Below are positions 11,425 to 23,000 of a DNA stretch of 64,000 nt, in pieces. The DNA is from Jackrogersella multiformis. Lineage: Eukaryota; Ascomycota; Sordariomycetes; Xylariales; Hypoxylaceae. Where the stretch lies: NCBI GenBank assembly GCA_902806575.1, contig CADCXD010000004.1, positions 248,001 to 312,000 on the forward strand. Reading direction: 5' to 3'. Within the stretch, counting starts at the first letter, position 1. Each line of letters begins with the position of its first letter. The position numbers were made by a program, and so were the translations under genes. Below the pieces are notes generated by a model. The model was not told the origin of the DNA. It made no database searches and saw nothing but the letters and a program-made list of their open reading frames with translations.

Positions 11425-12252
11425 GACTGTATTCTTCGGCTGGGACGTTTAAAATAATTACTGGTATGCAGTACTAAGAGCTTAGACTTTAGTAGAACCC
11501 CATACATCGAGACTTATTCTAAAGTAAATGTTGACTCGAAAGCGAGGGTTCGCAGAGTGGATTCAAGAAGAGCATCTTTCTCTTTCGATGATATATTACT
11601 TGGGATGGATGGGATATTCCTACTGGGCTTTAACATAAAACGCGATCAGGTGTCATCCACGTTAGCAGATTTATACCAATGGGTAACTTCGTGTATATTA
11701 GGTACGAGAAGCAGAATACTATAATCTTAGTATTAAGGTCCTATCACTCCGCAACTACTACTCCGCATTAGTCGTTATGAAAGACATAGGGTACAGGGGA
11801 TTGGGAATGGGGATGTTACGAATACTCGGGCATTTCTACGTAGGCACATAGGTATATAGATGCTTTAGATATTTAGAATAGTCACGGCATTCACGTATAA
11901 TCAAGTCCATGGATTTTCTCCTGTGTCATATTATCATTCAGTCTCACAAGTCTCGACCTATGTACAATGATGGCCCTTGCTCTCAGACAACATCCCACCA
12001 ACAGACAGGAACATCGACGTGATCATCCAAAGACACTTGTACAATCATCGGTGCTGCACTACACTGGTATCGTCGATCTATCGCAATCATGACTGATAGG
12101 TTGCCGGTCCCACCACCCAGAACAGTGGTTCAAAAACGAGTGAAAGAAGCGTCGACGTTGTTCGTCCATCCATCCAATTACATATGTACTCATTACAATG
12201 AAAATCCCCTGTTCGTAGCTTGCGTAGCCGTCAGGTTTCAACGTTCCTTTCA
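11425..12252. other. Intergenic spacer between convergent genes
   Basis: This stretch separates the stop codons of the MFS gene (+) and the acidic membrane protein gene (-), and should hold both 3' UTRs. I saw no further coding sequence, repeat array or palindrome cluster. Confidence 0.5.
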
Positions 12253-15081
12253 TTACGAGGCCACTTCTTCGACCGCCTCTTCGGCGACGGCCAGAAGACC
12301 TAGCTCCGACAACATGGTAGAGGCCGAGTCCTCTGAAAAGATGTCTTCTGCAGCCACGATCGGGGCGCATTCTTTCGTAGCCTCTGTAGCAGTGACCTTG
12401 ACGGTCTCGGTGGCTATCTCGACCTCCGTCTCCGTAACGGTGTGAAAAATTCGGACAACCTTCTTCTCCGTCACGATCTCGGTCTCAGCTTCTCCCAGCT
12501 GCAACCTTGCGGCGTCGGGGTTGCTCTGGAAAGCCATGGGTGTGCTGCATGGTTGATAGACAATGGACACACTTCCCGCGGCATCGTCGCTCTCCTGGAC
12601 CGCTGTAGCCTGTGACATAACTTCCTCTTCGCTGCTCGGTGAAGCTGCTGCAGGTTCGGCTTGTGGTACATCATACTGGGATATTTCAGCCATAGGCTCC
12701 TCGTAACATGCTGCAATTGCGGCAGGTTCGGCAGCGTCGGTATCCTGGGACGGTATATCTTCAGAGGGCTCTTGGTAATCTGGCTGGGCTGATACAGGCT
12801 CAAACTCTGGTACATCTTCATAATACATCATGCGAGGAGCCTCCTGTGCTATCGAGATAGATTCAACTTGGTATTCTTCTGACTCTGGCTCTGGCTCCAT
12901 GGATTCAACAATGGGTGTATGCTGCTGAATCACGCTAAGCGACTCCTGGTAGCCCGACGAGATCGTGATAGAGTCGGTCAAAGAGGTATGGTGCCGAGGA
13001 ATCGCATTCGAAGGCTGGCCGCAGATGGACACAGCTACCAAGGACTCCGCGGTTGGAACTTGCATCTGAACGGTAGGAGTCGGCGGCGTATCGACGACCT
13101 GGGCACGTCGCATCGTAGGGAATTCTCTCATTCTATGAATCACAGGTTCATAGACCGGCTCGGCGGGAGTAGGGGCGTTGCGAAGACCAAGTATGAGGAC
13201 GAAAACGCCGAGAGTGAAGATAATGACATTTTTGCGGTCCTGCATAAGCACCCTAATAGACTGTAGCACGAGCTCTGGGAGCGACGCGTTTTGGTATACA
13301 TGCTGGCGAGGTTCCTTTTCCTCGTAAGGGCCTTCGAAGGGGGGTGGCGAAGACGGAGATGGCGACGGTGGTGGCATATACGAATCTTGGTGCGGATGGA
13401 TTGAGGGTTCCCTAGACGGAACTGGTCGGGGGGATAAGGGAGGCGACATGTTTCCGTAGATCTCGCGGAGTCGTTCTTCATCCCGCTGACGACGATCCTC
13501 TGCGAAGATAGGTGACCCAGCACGTTCCGACTCCGGTTGGGGCGAGGAGGCGCCAAAGCGAGAGCTCATCATGTCGGCCTGTTCCTTTTGGTGTTGCTTT
13601 TCTAGCTGATGCGCAACCTCCTTTGCGATTTCGGCCTCTTCGTGATCGCGCTCCTGCTCGACTGCAGCGAGGCGGACCAGCTCCTCCTGTATGGCGGGTT
13701 CGACAATAGGCTCCAGCTCGACGTCTACGCGCTCCATCTCTTTCCAGCACGCTGCCCAGGCGCCAGCTTTCATCAGTCCGTTGCTAGCATAGACTTTGAC
13801 CCGAAAGATCTTGCCCTGGCCGAGAGAGTCGTATCGAATTTCGTTCCTGCAAGTGCTACACCAGTGGTGTTTATCTCCAGCCCGAGATCGTACGGAACCC
13901 CACTCGTCCTCGCTCTCCTCGTCTTCAGTTAGGTGCTCGTTAGATGGGCCGAGATAGTGACCACATTCTAGGATCCGAGCTCGCCGGCGCAGAGGTAATT
14001 CTAAGGCTTCTAATAGACGTTCCTCGAGAAGCTCATAGTCGTTCTGAGGATGGCCTAACAGTATGCCTCTCTCGATGACAGTATCACCAATACGGTCTTG
14101 TAGGATTCTCCAGGACTCTCGGAGCGACTTGGCCTGGTCACTCATCTCATCAATGTCTACACTGTTGAGTAGATCACCCCAAACCCATCGCAGGGGCAGC
14201 AGAGTAACATGCAGCAGGACAAGCGGCGCCTCTTTGCGACCCTTGAAGCGTGGCGGTGTGCCCATCCTCTTCGGAGAATATTGTGTAGAGGCGCTAGGCG
14301 TCCCTAGACGGGAAACGGTAGGGAAGTGTTTCTTTATCGACCGGGGGGAACCGAGGACTGAAGCCGGTGGAGAAGACATCTGCATTGCGCGGACGTCTGA
14401 GGGAGTCCGGAAGGGCGGACGCGGTGTTCCTCTGATTGTAGGGACGAACTCCCCCTTTTCGTATTCCCTCTCGTATTGGGAAATATCCGAAATTCGGGGT
14501 GATCGATTTATGGTCGTCATATTATCTGAGTCCCTATACGCCTTGCCTGACTCAGGATTGTCGTCGTATGATCCTAGAGAACTTCGTGGGCTCTTGTCGC
14601 TAAACACATCTTCGTCCGTAGCGTCGTGGTGTGAGCTGCTATCCCCACCATCGTCGTGAGGGATGTGAGAGTCCATATAGTCGGAATGCTCAGGGTACGG
14701 ATGTTCAGTGTCGTGGTGATTGTCATTCATCCTTTCACTCGGCACTGGACTGTCTCTGACGTCTTCGTCACTGTGATGTTCAGACTGTTCAGGAACTTCA
14801 ATCGTCTCTGAATCTTCGCTTCCCATGCCGTCGTGTTGATCGGACTCTATACTCGCACGAATGTCGGACTCTTGATCGCTGTTAGGCATCATGCTTGTCT
14901 TCTCATCCCCCTCCACGTCAATATCGGCGGACTTTGGGTTAGGATCAGAAGCAGAAGCATCCACTTGCTGTGATGTGGTTTGTTCTGTATTATCGCTGTC
15001 GGTTGTGGTTGGTACTTGTTCTGACAAGACGCTGGTGTTTGTTGTTTCCGCTGTTTGTGGTGGAGGTGTAACTCTGTCCAT
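12253..15081 (-). CDS. 'Pathway-specific nitrogen regulator'-type protein with one membrane segment
   Basis: An intronless frame of 942 residues starting at ATG 15081-15079. Residues 1-230 are very acidic and Ser/Asp/His-rich low complexity. A folded core begins near 285 with APLVLLHVTLLPLRWVWGDL and runs through ERLLEALELPLRRRARILEC to a Cys/His group (CGHYLG at 373, HHWCSTC at 406-411) and KIFRVKVYASNGLMKAGAW. A coiled coil (about 460-505, rich in Glu/Lys/Gln) and Pro/Ser-rich linkers follow. One clear transmembrane helix, NVIIFTLGVFVLILGL, lies at about 618-633. The C-terminal 300 residues are acidic and end near LGLLAVAEEAVEEVAS. The core resembles proteins named pathway-specific nitrogen regulator in fungal genomes. 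No DNA-binding domain is visible, and the single helix suggests an ER or nuclear-envelope anchor, so the inherited name may mislead. Confidence 0.8.
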   Translation of the reverse strand: MDRVTPPPQTAETTNTSVLSEQVPTTTDSDNTEQTTSQQVDASASDPNPKSADIDVEGDEKTSMMPNSDQESDIRASIESDQHDGMGSEDSETIEVPEQSEHHSDEDVRDSPVPSERMNDNHHDTEHPYPEHSDYMDSHIPHDDGGDSSSHHDATDEDVFSDKSPRSSLGSYDDNPESGKAYRDSDNMTTINRSPRISDISQYEREYEKGEFVPTIRGTPRPPFRTPSDVRAMQMSSPPASVLGSPRSIKKHFPTVSRLGTPSASTQYSPKRMGTPPRFKGRKEAPLVLLHVTLLPLRWVWGDLLNSVDIDEMSDQAKSLRESWRILQDRIGDTVIERGILLGHPQNDYELLEERLLEALELPLRRRARILECGHYLGPSNEHLTEDEESEDEWGSVRSRAGDKHHWCSTCRNEIRYDSLGQGKIFRVKVYASNGLMKAGAWAACWKEMERVDVELEPIVEPAIQEELVRLAAVEQERDHEEAEIAKEVAHQLEKQHQKEQADMMSSRFGASSPQPESERAGSPIFAEDRRQRDEERLREIYGNMSPPLSPRPVPSREPSIHPHQDSYMPPPSPSPSSPPPFEGPYEEKEPRQHVYQNASLPELVLQSIRVLMQDRKNVIIFTLGVFVLILGLRNAPTPAEPVYEPVIHRMREFPTMRRAQVVDTPPTPTVQMQVPTAESLVAVSICGQPSNAIPRHHTSLTDSITISSGYQESLSVIQQHTPIVESMEPEPESEEYQVESISIAQEAPRMMYYEDVPEFEPVSAQPDYQEPSEDIPSQDTDAAEPAAIAACYEEPMAEISQYDVPQAEPAAASPSSEEEVMSQATAVQESDDAAGSVSIVYQPCSTPMAFQSNPDAARLQLGEAETEIVTEKKVVRIFHTVTETEVEIATETVKVTATEATKECAPIVAAEDIFSEDSASTMLSELGLLAVAEEAVEEVAS

Positions 15082-16562
15082 TAGAGAGAGTACTCGGGCA
15101 AGATTGGTCGGCGTATGTTGAAGTCGTGGCTGGGCCTAGGTCGAATAATTTGAGGAGGGGAGCATACTATAGGTATAGGTAGGACAGGAGATGATGCCTA
15201 AGGTTACTAATTAAGAGTTGCCGTTTAGAACGACTGGATTGTTTTGGAGTGTGAGTGTTGTGTTGGCAATGTATTGGACTTGCAGGTCCAAATATCGAAT
15301 TGGACGATGTGGTTGGGCAAGATTCGAAAGGGATGCGGGTCAAAGAGTCTCGGTTCCAATGATTGTTGATGTTCTGTTGCCAGGCCAACGTCACTTTCGA
15401 ATTTCAATAACCCGTCAACAGCATCCAATAGCTAACGCAATCACAACTTGGCACAGATACTTTCAAACGAGAGAAAATGAGGTAACCTTGGGGAAGTTTT
15501 AAAATGTTAAGAAGAATTAATTTCGTGTGCTAAGAAAAAAAAAAATAGAATTTAATATCATGTTCATTAACAATTGTCAAGGAATAATTCTCGTCAAGCT
15601 TGCCAATTTTACGGCCTCTGACGTCATTTCTGTTATTGTAAAGAAGCCTATTAGGTACCTCGGTACTCGCCCAAAGTCTCACCGCCAGAACTGCCTACAA
15701 GTACAAGTACCTGAGTACCTAGTTCAATGACTCAGCGATGAAACGCTCAATCATAGATCTAATGGTCGTCTTGGCTGAATTTCACGATCTATATTGAAAT
15801 ACTGAGCGGCTTTAAGATTCACCAAGAAGAACATTAATATGCACCTAAGGATCATTTTCTATCATCTTTTAGAACATACCACTACTAAGGGCACTTTCAA
15901 ATCACATTCTTTGAGTGCTTACGTAGGTGCCTGTCTAGGTGCCTATCTAGGTATCTATTAGGCAATTAGGTAGTCTTATACTACTTATTTATTTACCTGA
16001 TACGTGTTACTTAGTGAGTCGTAAATCCGAATAAAGCCTCTTCCCATCTTACCTGAATGTGATGATATGAGAAAAAGGAAATTGTGTACCAATCAAGCTA
16101 TTTACCCCTCAGCACCACTTTCCTTTACTTCACCAGAGCTGATATGATTCTATATAAAGCTCGCACAATCCTCTCATGCAATTATCAACACTACTCTAAG
16201 TTTCTCATAATGCTGAATATTAGAGTACTACCAGCTATGCCATGAGTCTTAGAACTTGCATCCATTCTGTTCAAGTTCCCTTAAGCTGGGCTAATAAAGT
16301 AAATAGTTATAGTAAATAGTATTTACTCGAAAAGTGAGCCGTGGCAAGTTCCTGTTCTCGATATTTTTAATATTCTACTCTGCAGCTTTAAACCCCTATA
16401 TCATCGGTACCTAGTTGATTATCAAGGTAGCTTTATATACCCGTAAACTTGGATTTATATGGACCGTACGATCCATTATGACCACCCTAGGACGTCTATC
16501 TATATAAACTACCTATACCGAGCAATATAGAACGTGCTACGACAGGATCCTTGTGGGGCGGT
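15082..16562. other. Intergenic spacer, nothing convincing
   Basis: This is the upstream region of the acidic membrane protein gene. It contains a poly-A run near 15533-15545 and partial CCTAGG motifs around 15650-15720 and 15925-15955. It is AT-leaning beyond 15500. No gene is supported. Confidence 0.4.
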
Positions 16563-16898
16563 CTATGAGTCTCTTCCAGTTTCCGGTGTCATAGTCCTGG
16601 AGGCTAGTACACAAGTTTGACAGAATGTGCCACATGTGCTAGCGGAAGTTCCAAGCAAACATTGAAGCTCCGCCGGAAGAGGCTGACAAGCTGAGACCAC
16701 ATCAGGGCCATTCCTTGGGAAAATCATGACTGGATCCGGTGAGTAAGAAAGGATGTAGCTTGTGTCACTGAAAAAGTTCGTGAAGGTGGAACTAGAGTAA
16801 CCCAAACTAGAGCTAGAGCTACAGACACGAACATTGCTCTCGCTGCCGGAGAAGAAGTCTAGGTCTGGGGTGGAATAGAACTTAGTGAGAGTACCTTG
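16563..16898 (-). pseudogene. Cysteine-containing coding fragment (exon or relic), function unknown
   Basis: A minus-strand frame is open for about 111 codons from 16898 to the TAG at 16563. It has no ATG near its start; the first Met comes after about 66 codons. The composition is protein-like: a Ser/Phe/Tyr-rich half (KFYSTPDLDFFSGSESNV, then a poly-Ser stretch) is followed by a Cys-rich tail (ACQPLPAELQC...TCGTFCQTC). Six cysteines occur in total. It could be the last exon of a small secreted protein whose 5' exons I cannot place, or a decayed gene. I do not recognise the family. Confidence 0.3.
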
Positions 16899-17102
16899 TT
16901 ATGTATTGTGTAAGGCAATCAAGAGATTCGAGGTTTCTCAACTAACCCGTTAGGGGAGGCCGATGTATACGTGAGAACTCTATGTAAATAATTCACTGGC
17001 CTGCCAAACATGTTTCCTAGCATCAGGGGAGACGGGTGGGTATTATAGATAAAGTACATGGTGGTCAACCGCCTCAGGCTATCACCAATACTTACTGTTC
17101 CT
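16899..17102. other. Short spacer downstream of adenine deaminase
   Basis: About 200 bases follow the deaminase stop codon. Nothing recognisable beyond a presumed 3' UTR. Confidence 0.4.
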
Positions 17103-18176
17103 CTAACTGCCTAGGTTAGCCCATTTACTAACCACGTTTTCTATTTCTACGAGCAACTGGGTCTTCCTCTCCTCAACACACCAGCTCCCCATTATAGCTC
17201 CCTTCGCAATCGTCTCCCAGTCCCTAATGCCCAAGTCAAACGTTTCTTGGAGAGCACAATAGTTCTCCAGTATATAACCCCCAAAATAAGCCGGGTCGTC
17301 ACTATTGATACTAAATCTGACACCGGCGTCTATCAGCCTCCTCAGCGGGAACGAGCTCATCGATGGGATGCAGTTTAGCTTAACATTGGACAGAGGACAC
17401 ATCGTCAGCAGCGTCTTGGAAGAGGCAAGGCGCGCGACTAATGCGTCATCCCCGTCCGTGAGAGCGTGAACGCCGTGGTCTATACGCTGCGCATCTAGTA
17501 TGTCGAGAGCCTGGGAGACGTAGAGCGGAGGGCCTTCCTCGCCAGCGTGAACAGTCCTTCGGATGCCTGATTCTTTTGCGGCATCGTAGATATCCTTCCA
17601 CATCGGCGGAGGGAAAGGAACCTCGGAGGAGTCCATACCGACGGCGGCGAGTGTGCCGTCTACAAAGTAGCCTGCGTGTTTCGCCTGCGTAAATGTCTCC
17701 ATAGCGTCGGAAAGGGGTAGATGTCGCAGCAGACACATAATTAGCTCTGTGGTCATGCCGAAGTCAGCCTCTGCTCTCGCCTGCGCTCTCTTAACACTTG
17801 CCACGATTGTCGAAAGCTCGACGCCACGACTCGTATGGGCTTGCGGGTCGAAGAATACCTCGGCATGTCGGACATTTTGCGATGCGGCCTTGGTGAAGTA
17901 GGCGTACGCTAGAGCCTCAAAGTCGGACCCGTCCATCAGAACCGACATGCCGATGTAGTAATAACCTAGAAAGTCATCGAGGTTCTCGAAGGTCTCATAG
18001 CGGCTGTGGAGAGACTGGGCCGAGGCAAAAGCCGGGTCGGTGGATGCAGGGAGAGCGATACCGTTCTTGGCTGCGAGCTCAAATAGGAGTTCCGGTTCAA
18101 GGGAACCTTCGAGGTGCATATGATGTTCGGCTTTGGGAAGAGCCGCGAGAAACGCGTGTAGCGATGTTTTGCACAT
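17103..18176 (-). CDS. aah1: Adenine deaminase (Aah1 type)
   Basis: Converts adenine to hypoxanthine and ammonia in purine salvage; cytosolic/nuclear in yeasts. A single exon of 357 residues, ATG at 18176-18174, stop TAG at 17103-17105. The metal-binding HxH lies at His19-His21 (KAEHHMHLEGS). Other family motifs are DFLGYYYIGMSVL, RHAEVFFDPQAHTSRG, IMCLLRHLP, HAGEEGP (catalytic Glu region), QRIDHGVHAL, TMCPLSNVKLN and NSDDPAYFGGYI (metal-binding Asp). The DPQxHTSRG and NSDDPAYFGGYI signatures match the fungal adenine deaminase branch rather than adenosine deaminases. Length is close to the usual 350 or so. All catalytic residues appear intact. Confidence 0.95.
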   Translation of the reverse strand: MCKTSLHAFLAALPKAEHHMHLEGSLEPELLFELAAKNGIALPASTDPAFASAQSLHSRYETFENLDDFLGYYYIGMSVLMDGSDFEALAYAYFTKAASQNVRHAEVFFDPQAHTSRGVELSTIVASVKRAQARAEADFGMTTELIMCLLRHLPLSDAMETFTQAKHAGYFVDGTLAAVGMDSSEVPFPPPMWKDIYDAAKESGIRRTVHAGEEGPPLYVSQALDILDAQRIDHGVHALTDGDDALVARLASSKTLLTMCPLSNVKLNCIPSMSSFPLRRLIDAGVRFSINSDDPAYFGGYILENYCALQETFDLGIRDWETIAKGAIMGSWCVEERKTQLLVEIENVVSKWANLGS

Positions 18177-19619
18177 ATTTGAGGAGTGCTCGTACGATTG
18201 AAGTAAATAAAACGCAACCTTTGGCAGATGAAGTCCCCTTCTACACGAGCACCTTGGATGCTTATGAAGTCGTCTGACCGTTTGCCCGTACTTCGTGGTG
18301 ATGTTGACTTACTCGAAATTCTCAATTGCCTTCACAGTTCGGAAGAAGAAAAAAAGGATAGAAAAAACCCTTGCCTAGGTACAGTAGCTCGTCAATCGCC
18401 CATAATCGGGAAGCTAATAATTTCTTCTGTTCACTACGAATTGGCTAGTTTGACTCATCGACTTATTGACTCAACATTGCTTAAGTCGGAAATAATTCCT
18501 TTACTAGACATCACGGTCGGCGAGCGCCGCTGAGAATTGTCGGATGTCAGCGGACTGTGCTAACATTCATTAGGCACAGGATCAAGTATGTGATACATAC
18601 CTATCATAGCAGCCAAAGCAATACATATGCGTATGCAAATGCCATCGACACATTAAGACGTCTTAACATCTGTCAAAAATAGTCATGTCGAAGAGACTCT
18701 CGAATTGTCAACTCGAGGCGACTAGTAAGGTACCTAGGTAGGTAGAAGAGACACGGGCACGAGACGCTGTCGGAACTCGGTAAGCCGAGAATGGTTGTTG
18801 GATGTTGGAGAGAGATACTAGTGTAGAGAAAGGCCTCATTCGGCCCCGTCCCGACGGAAAAGAAAAAAGGGTTGAAAGTGGAGAAATATATATAAATAAC
18901 CACTTGCGTCGTCGATCAGGACGAGGTAAAACTGGACCCTGGCAACCTAACCAGTTAGCAAGAAGGATAGCTATGAGTCGGGACGCTGGCTGGCTAGGAC
19001 GGTGGAAGATCGCAGCAAACGATACGATGACAAGCAGGAGATCAGCGGTTGCGAGGTTACGGCCCGCCTGTAATAAGACACGCCTACACTACATACGGTG
19101 CTGCCACATTCGCCTCTTAAAACTTGCATCTCGGCTGCGATCCCCAGGATGGTCCCCCCGGCCTGATAATGGTTTTATTTGCTAGTACATACTTAATATG
19201 TATCTGGTTATGCTGCAAGGGGAATGCTGACCATTGGGCTTCTTCTCGTCAAGGACTACCTTACTGGGGATCCCGAACCGCATTTTACAGTATGCATTAC
19301 TCAGTTCCGGGCCCCACGGCTTGTCTTGTAGCAACGACCAAACCAATTATAGTATCTTATACATCTCACCAAATAAGGTCACCGATTCCACGATGCATAG
19401 GTATTATGTGGATATAGTCAGGGGCGGAAAGTAAGCAACGGAAAATGCGGTGCTATGGATGATTTCTTAGTTTTTATAATCTTGACAGATCTGGAAAACT
19501 GCCTATTCGACGGAATCACATTGGCGAGTCTCGCCGCATTTGGGGTTTTAGGGGATATTCCTAGAGTACCTACCGCAATGGGAGCCGCAGGTTTTAAATA
19601 AGGCTTGTATCTTGAAAAT
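18177..19619. other. Upstream spacer of adenine deaminase, no gene seen
   Basis: Contains the deaminase promoter. Several modest open frames overlap on the plus strand between about 18800 and 19430, but none has a good start, splice signals or recognisable domain. A CCTAGGTA element sits near 18729-18741. Confidence 0.4.
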
Positions 19620-20095
19620 AATGGTTAGAAACGAAGCACGTATTCCATTAAATATTTATCATTATATAATATATAAGAAAAGTTTAATAGCTAAAAAAAG
19701 TTTAAATATAAGAATTTTAAAAAAAGATTTTTTATTTATTTTATTATTTTTATTTTTATTTTATATTTTAAATTATATTTAATTTTACGAATATTATAAT
19801 TATATTAAATTATTTTAAAATTATATATTATTATTTATTATATTAAATATTTTTTATTATATATTAAATAAAAATAAATGTTATTTTTTATATATAATAA
19901 TTACTTTTTAAAAATAATTATTATAAATTATTATATTTTTTCGTTATAATAAATAATTTATATATTATTACTTAATATAATTAACGAAATAAAACGATTT
20001 TATTATTAAAATAATAATAAATTAATCCTTTTAAAAAGCTATAAATTTTAAAAAGAAAATAATAATAAATAAAAATACATTTATTTACTTTAAGC
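19620..20095. repeat. Short AT-saturated island, RIP-like
   Basis: About 480 bp composed almost entirely of A and T, with sharp borders to normal sequence near 19620-19640 and at about 20092 (just before GCGGCGGTGAGCC). The pattern (TTA/TAA runs, scattered CG only in CGAA or ACGA contexts) is the same as in the 43.7-50.6 kb retroelement. This is what heavy C-to-T RIP leaves. I found no paired terminal repeats, so it is a fragment or solo piece of a repeat. Confidence 0.6.
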
Positions 20096-23000
20096 GGCGG
20101 TGAGCCTTTAATCTTCCCCTTTCTGAGTCCACTCTTCTGTGTGTGTGCTGCTTGTAGGTAGTCTATTTGATAGGCGGGAAGGATTCCTGTGCGAACACTT
20201 TTACATACATAGATCGACTGCAAAGTACTTTTTCTTTATCTTCTAGATATGCCACGTTTCTGATCTACCAATTCGGAGTTTATCAGCCACGGTTCTCTGG
20301 GCCCCGTAGCTATCTGGAATCTTAGCGAGACCTCGTGGCATTGCCTGCGCCGCCTGCCCGCCTACATGATGATCTTCACCCCGGGCGGAATCCTATCACA
20401 CGTGCGCTCGTCAGCCGCAAATAGACGCAGAAGTACCTAGCCGAGCCATAATTAGGTAGAAGGAGGAAAAGAAGAAGAGAGAGAAAAAAGGGAGGACGCC
20501 GTAAAATCTCTTGCGATTCAAGTCCTGCGGCTTTGGTTTCCCTTCGACCCCCGTAGTTGCAGATGCTTGCGGGTCTTTCAATTTTACTACGTATCGCTCA
20601 GCACAGGCGGTAACTCCTTTAGATTGGTCGCCAGAACGCTACAAACGGGAAGATCCCCTCTCTCGTTGACGGAATAAAGGGGCAGAGAGAAGACAGAGAA
20701 GACAGAGGAAAGATAGGGATCGCATGTCGTTAGATCGTTGGTCGTTGCGATGGTCATACAGCCTCGTTCGTTTCACCGCATTGTCTTGTCTTGGTCTGTA
20801 CCACTCCTATCTCCGAGACCATATGTTGTCTCGCGTAGCTTACACACATGGGTGAACGGCCTTTGGTATCACGTCAACGCATGCAATTGCGAGAGCATTT
20901 AGCTCGGTTGCGTACATCCCCAATTGGTTAGCGGGCTGAAATCCACTTTCGAGGCGCTCTTCAGTTATCCCGGCGTAGATAATCTCTTTTTTTCCTCGAT
21001 GCCTTGCCGGTGCGGGGGTGAATTGCGTGAAGTGCCGCGGTGGTATTCGGTTTTCTTGGCTTAAGAGAAATCAGGGTCAACCATTTTATTTTCGTTCTTT
21101 TCTCTAGAGGGACGTCTTCTAGGTATGTCTCTTCTTCTTCGATGAGGTCGCCTGCCCCTGATGGCATACACCTACCATGTTTCCGTACAGTACGTGGACG
21201 TTCTTCTCTTCAGGAGGAGGGGGGAGGAAACCCCTCCGTCGAGATCTTGACGATGCTTGCGTGCTAGGCTACATGTAGTGAGTGTATTAAACCTGTAATG
21301 CGTTACACGGACGGCATGTTTTCCCTTGTCACACGGGATGGGATGCTACTTGAAGAAACGTCCAGAGAGTGGATTCTAGACTCCCCGCCTGCGGGCACCT
21401 CCACCCTGTACCTACCTTGGTAGTGTAGGTAGGAGAGTAGCGGCAGGATACAACGAATCAGGGTAACGGCAACGAGCAGAGAGAGTCCACCGGGGGTGAA
21501 GCCACAACGTACGGATTATTGTACATACATATGTACGTATGTAGAATCATCCCTAATAGTGGGCAACCAAGGAGACGCGTCCGCCCACGGTCTATTGCTA
21601 CGGTATTCCTAACCCCTCGAATCTCCCACGGGGAGCCATGACTGTCGAAAGAGGCAACGTCCGTGTTTCGAATGAGTGCGGAGCCGATCTTGTCGTGGAA
21701 TCGTCCCGCGGCTTCGGCAATCGGCCGCTACTTAACTGGTACACGGCCTCTTAGCTCCATTGGGTAAGTTTCCCCATGTGTCCTTACACATGGTACTTAC
21801 CGTTATGCGTTCCCGGTGACAGTTTCTTTTGGGGGCTATACACTACGTACTTGGAGGAAGTATCGATATCAACGAGATCTTCCATTGATAGAAATATGCA
21901 TACATGCCTGGAATGTATCTAGGCATGTAGGTAGGTATGTTGCCCGTTGATGTGAGTGTCTGACGGACTTTGACCATCAGTAGCCGAGTTTTATCCAGCA
22001 TTTCCTAAACTCTCGGTGCCTCGTAATTGGGCGGTTGGCTAATAGTATCTGTTTGTTAGCTGTCGACGTCGACGAACGTTGGATCCTTGGAACTGGGAAC
22101 TCTGGTGGCGGTATGTTCTTCCATGTGGGGAGATGGTCGTCTACCTAGTGTAGTGTAGGTAAATCTACCTTCTCATACCCCGGGGAAGATTATCTTGGGG
22201 TAGGTATGTATGAAAGCATGTTCGTTGTTGTGAAGTGATCGTAGTGGCATCTAACCTTCGATCTCTCCGATGGGCTAAGTACATAGTGTAGATGACGAGT
22301 CCTAGTCCCGCGGTAATGGTGCCCGTCTCACAATACGTGCATTCTCATATTCCAGGCCAAGCAACCGGAATGTGGGCCAAGACTTATTATGGGGGAGGAC
22401 ACGGCTTGCTGCGGTATCGTGGCTTTCAACCCTCTCGGTCCTCTACTCGAAATCCCTGTTTTGCTTGCTAGCTTGCTTGCTTGCTAGACAACAACCAAAA
22501 CCAATATTTACCGGAATTTCGTTCGGTTCATAAACATAGATCCCCTCGGCGTAGATACCGTACTGCTGGTCGGCGGCCATCCTGCAGATTAGTCGCTTGA
22601 CCCGGAACGTGGAAGATCATCCCAGCAGAGGCATGGACAAGTGCAGAGATGATGCAAATGGCCGTCCGCGAAGAGTCTTGGAGATACTTTTCTAGCTAGA
22701 TACGTCCGATAAAGCGCTGGTCTCCCCTTGCTGGCACTCTCGGCCCTTATTAACCTTTACGAAATTTTTATATTCAACTATTCGGATCCTAGCATAGTGA
22801 AACCGGGGAAGTTCATGTATGGCTGCGGTGAAACGGACCAACAACCTTGGAACCATGGCCTGCCACGGTTTACGACGGGCGGGAATGGTAATAATAGCTA
22901 GAGGCTCTAATGAGAGCTGACTCTTGGCTTTTTAGGAAGGATTAACTACCTGCCTTGTCTGTATTTAGCTCCGTAATAAGTTCATCTAAGCTTTACTACC

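Noticed and set aside
14063..14659. 198-codon plus-strand frame inside the acidic membrane protein gene
   Set aside because: It is an antisense shadow of the low-complexity coding sequence, with no recognisable protein content.
9796..18176. A secondary-metabolite gene cluster (transporter, regulator, enzyme)
   Set aside because: No polyketide synthase, NRPS, terpene or P450 gene is present, and the neighbours are housekeeping or unrelated genes in mixed orientation.
18802..19185. 127-codon plus-strand frame as a gene
   Set aside because: It begins without an ATG, is arginine-rich in a way expected from chance GC-rich codons, and has no splice or motif support.
20500..20540. Possible tRNA T-arm (GATTCAAGTCC)
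   Set aside because: The surrounding bases do not form a cloverleaf on either strand.
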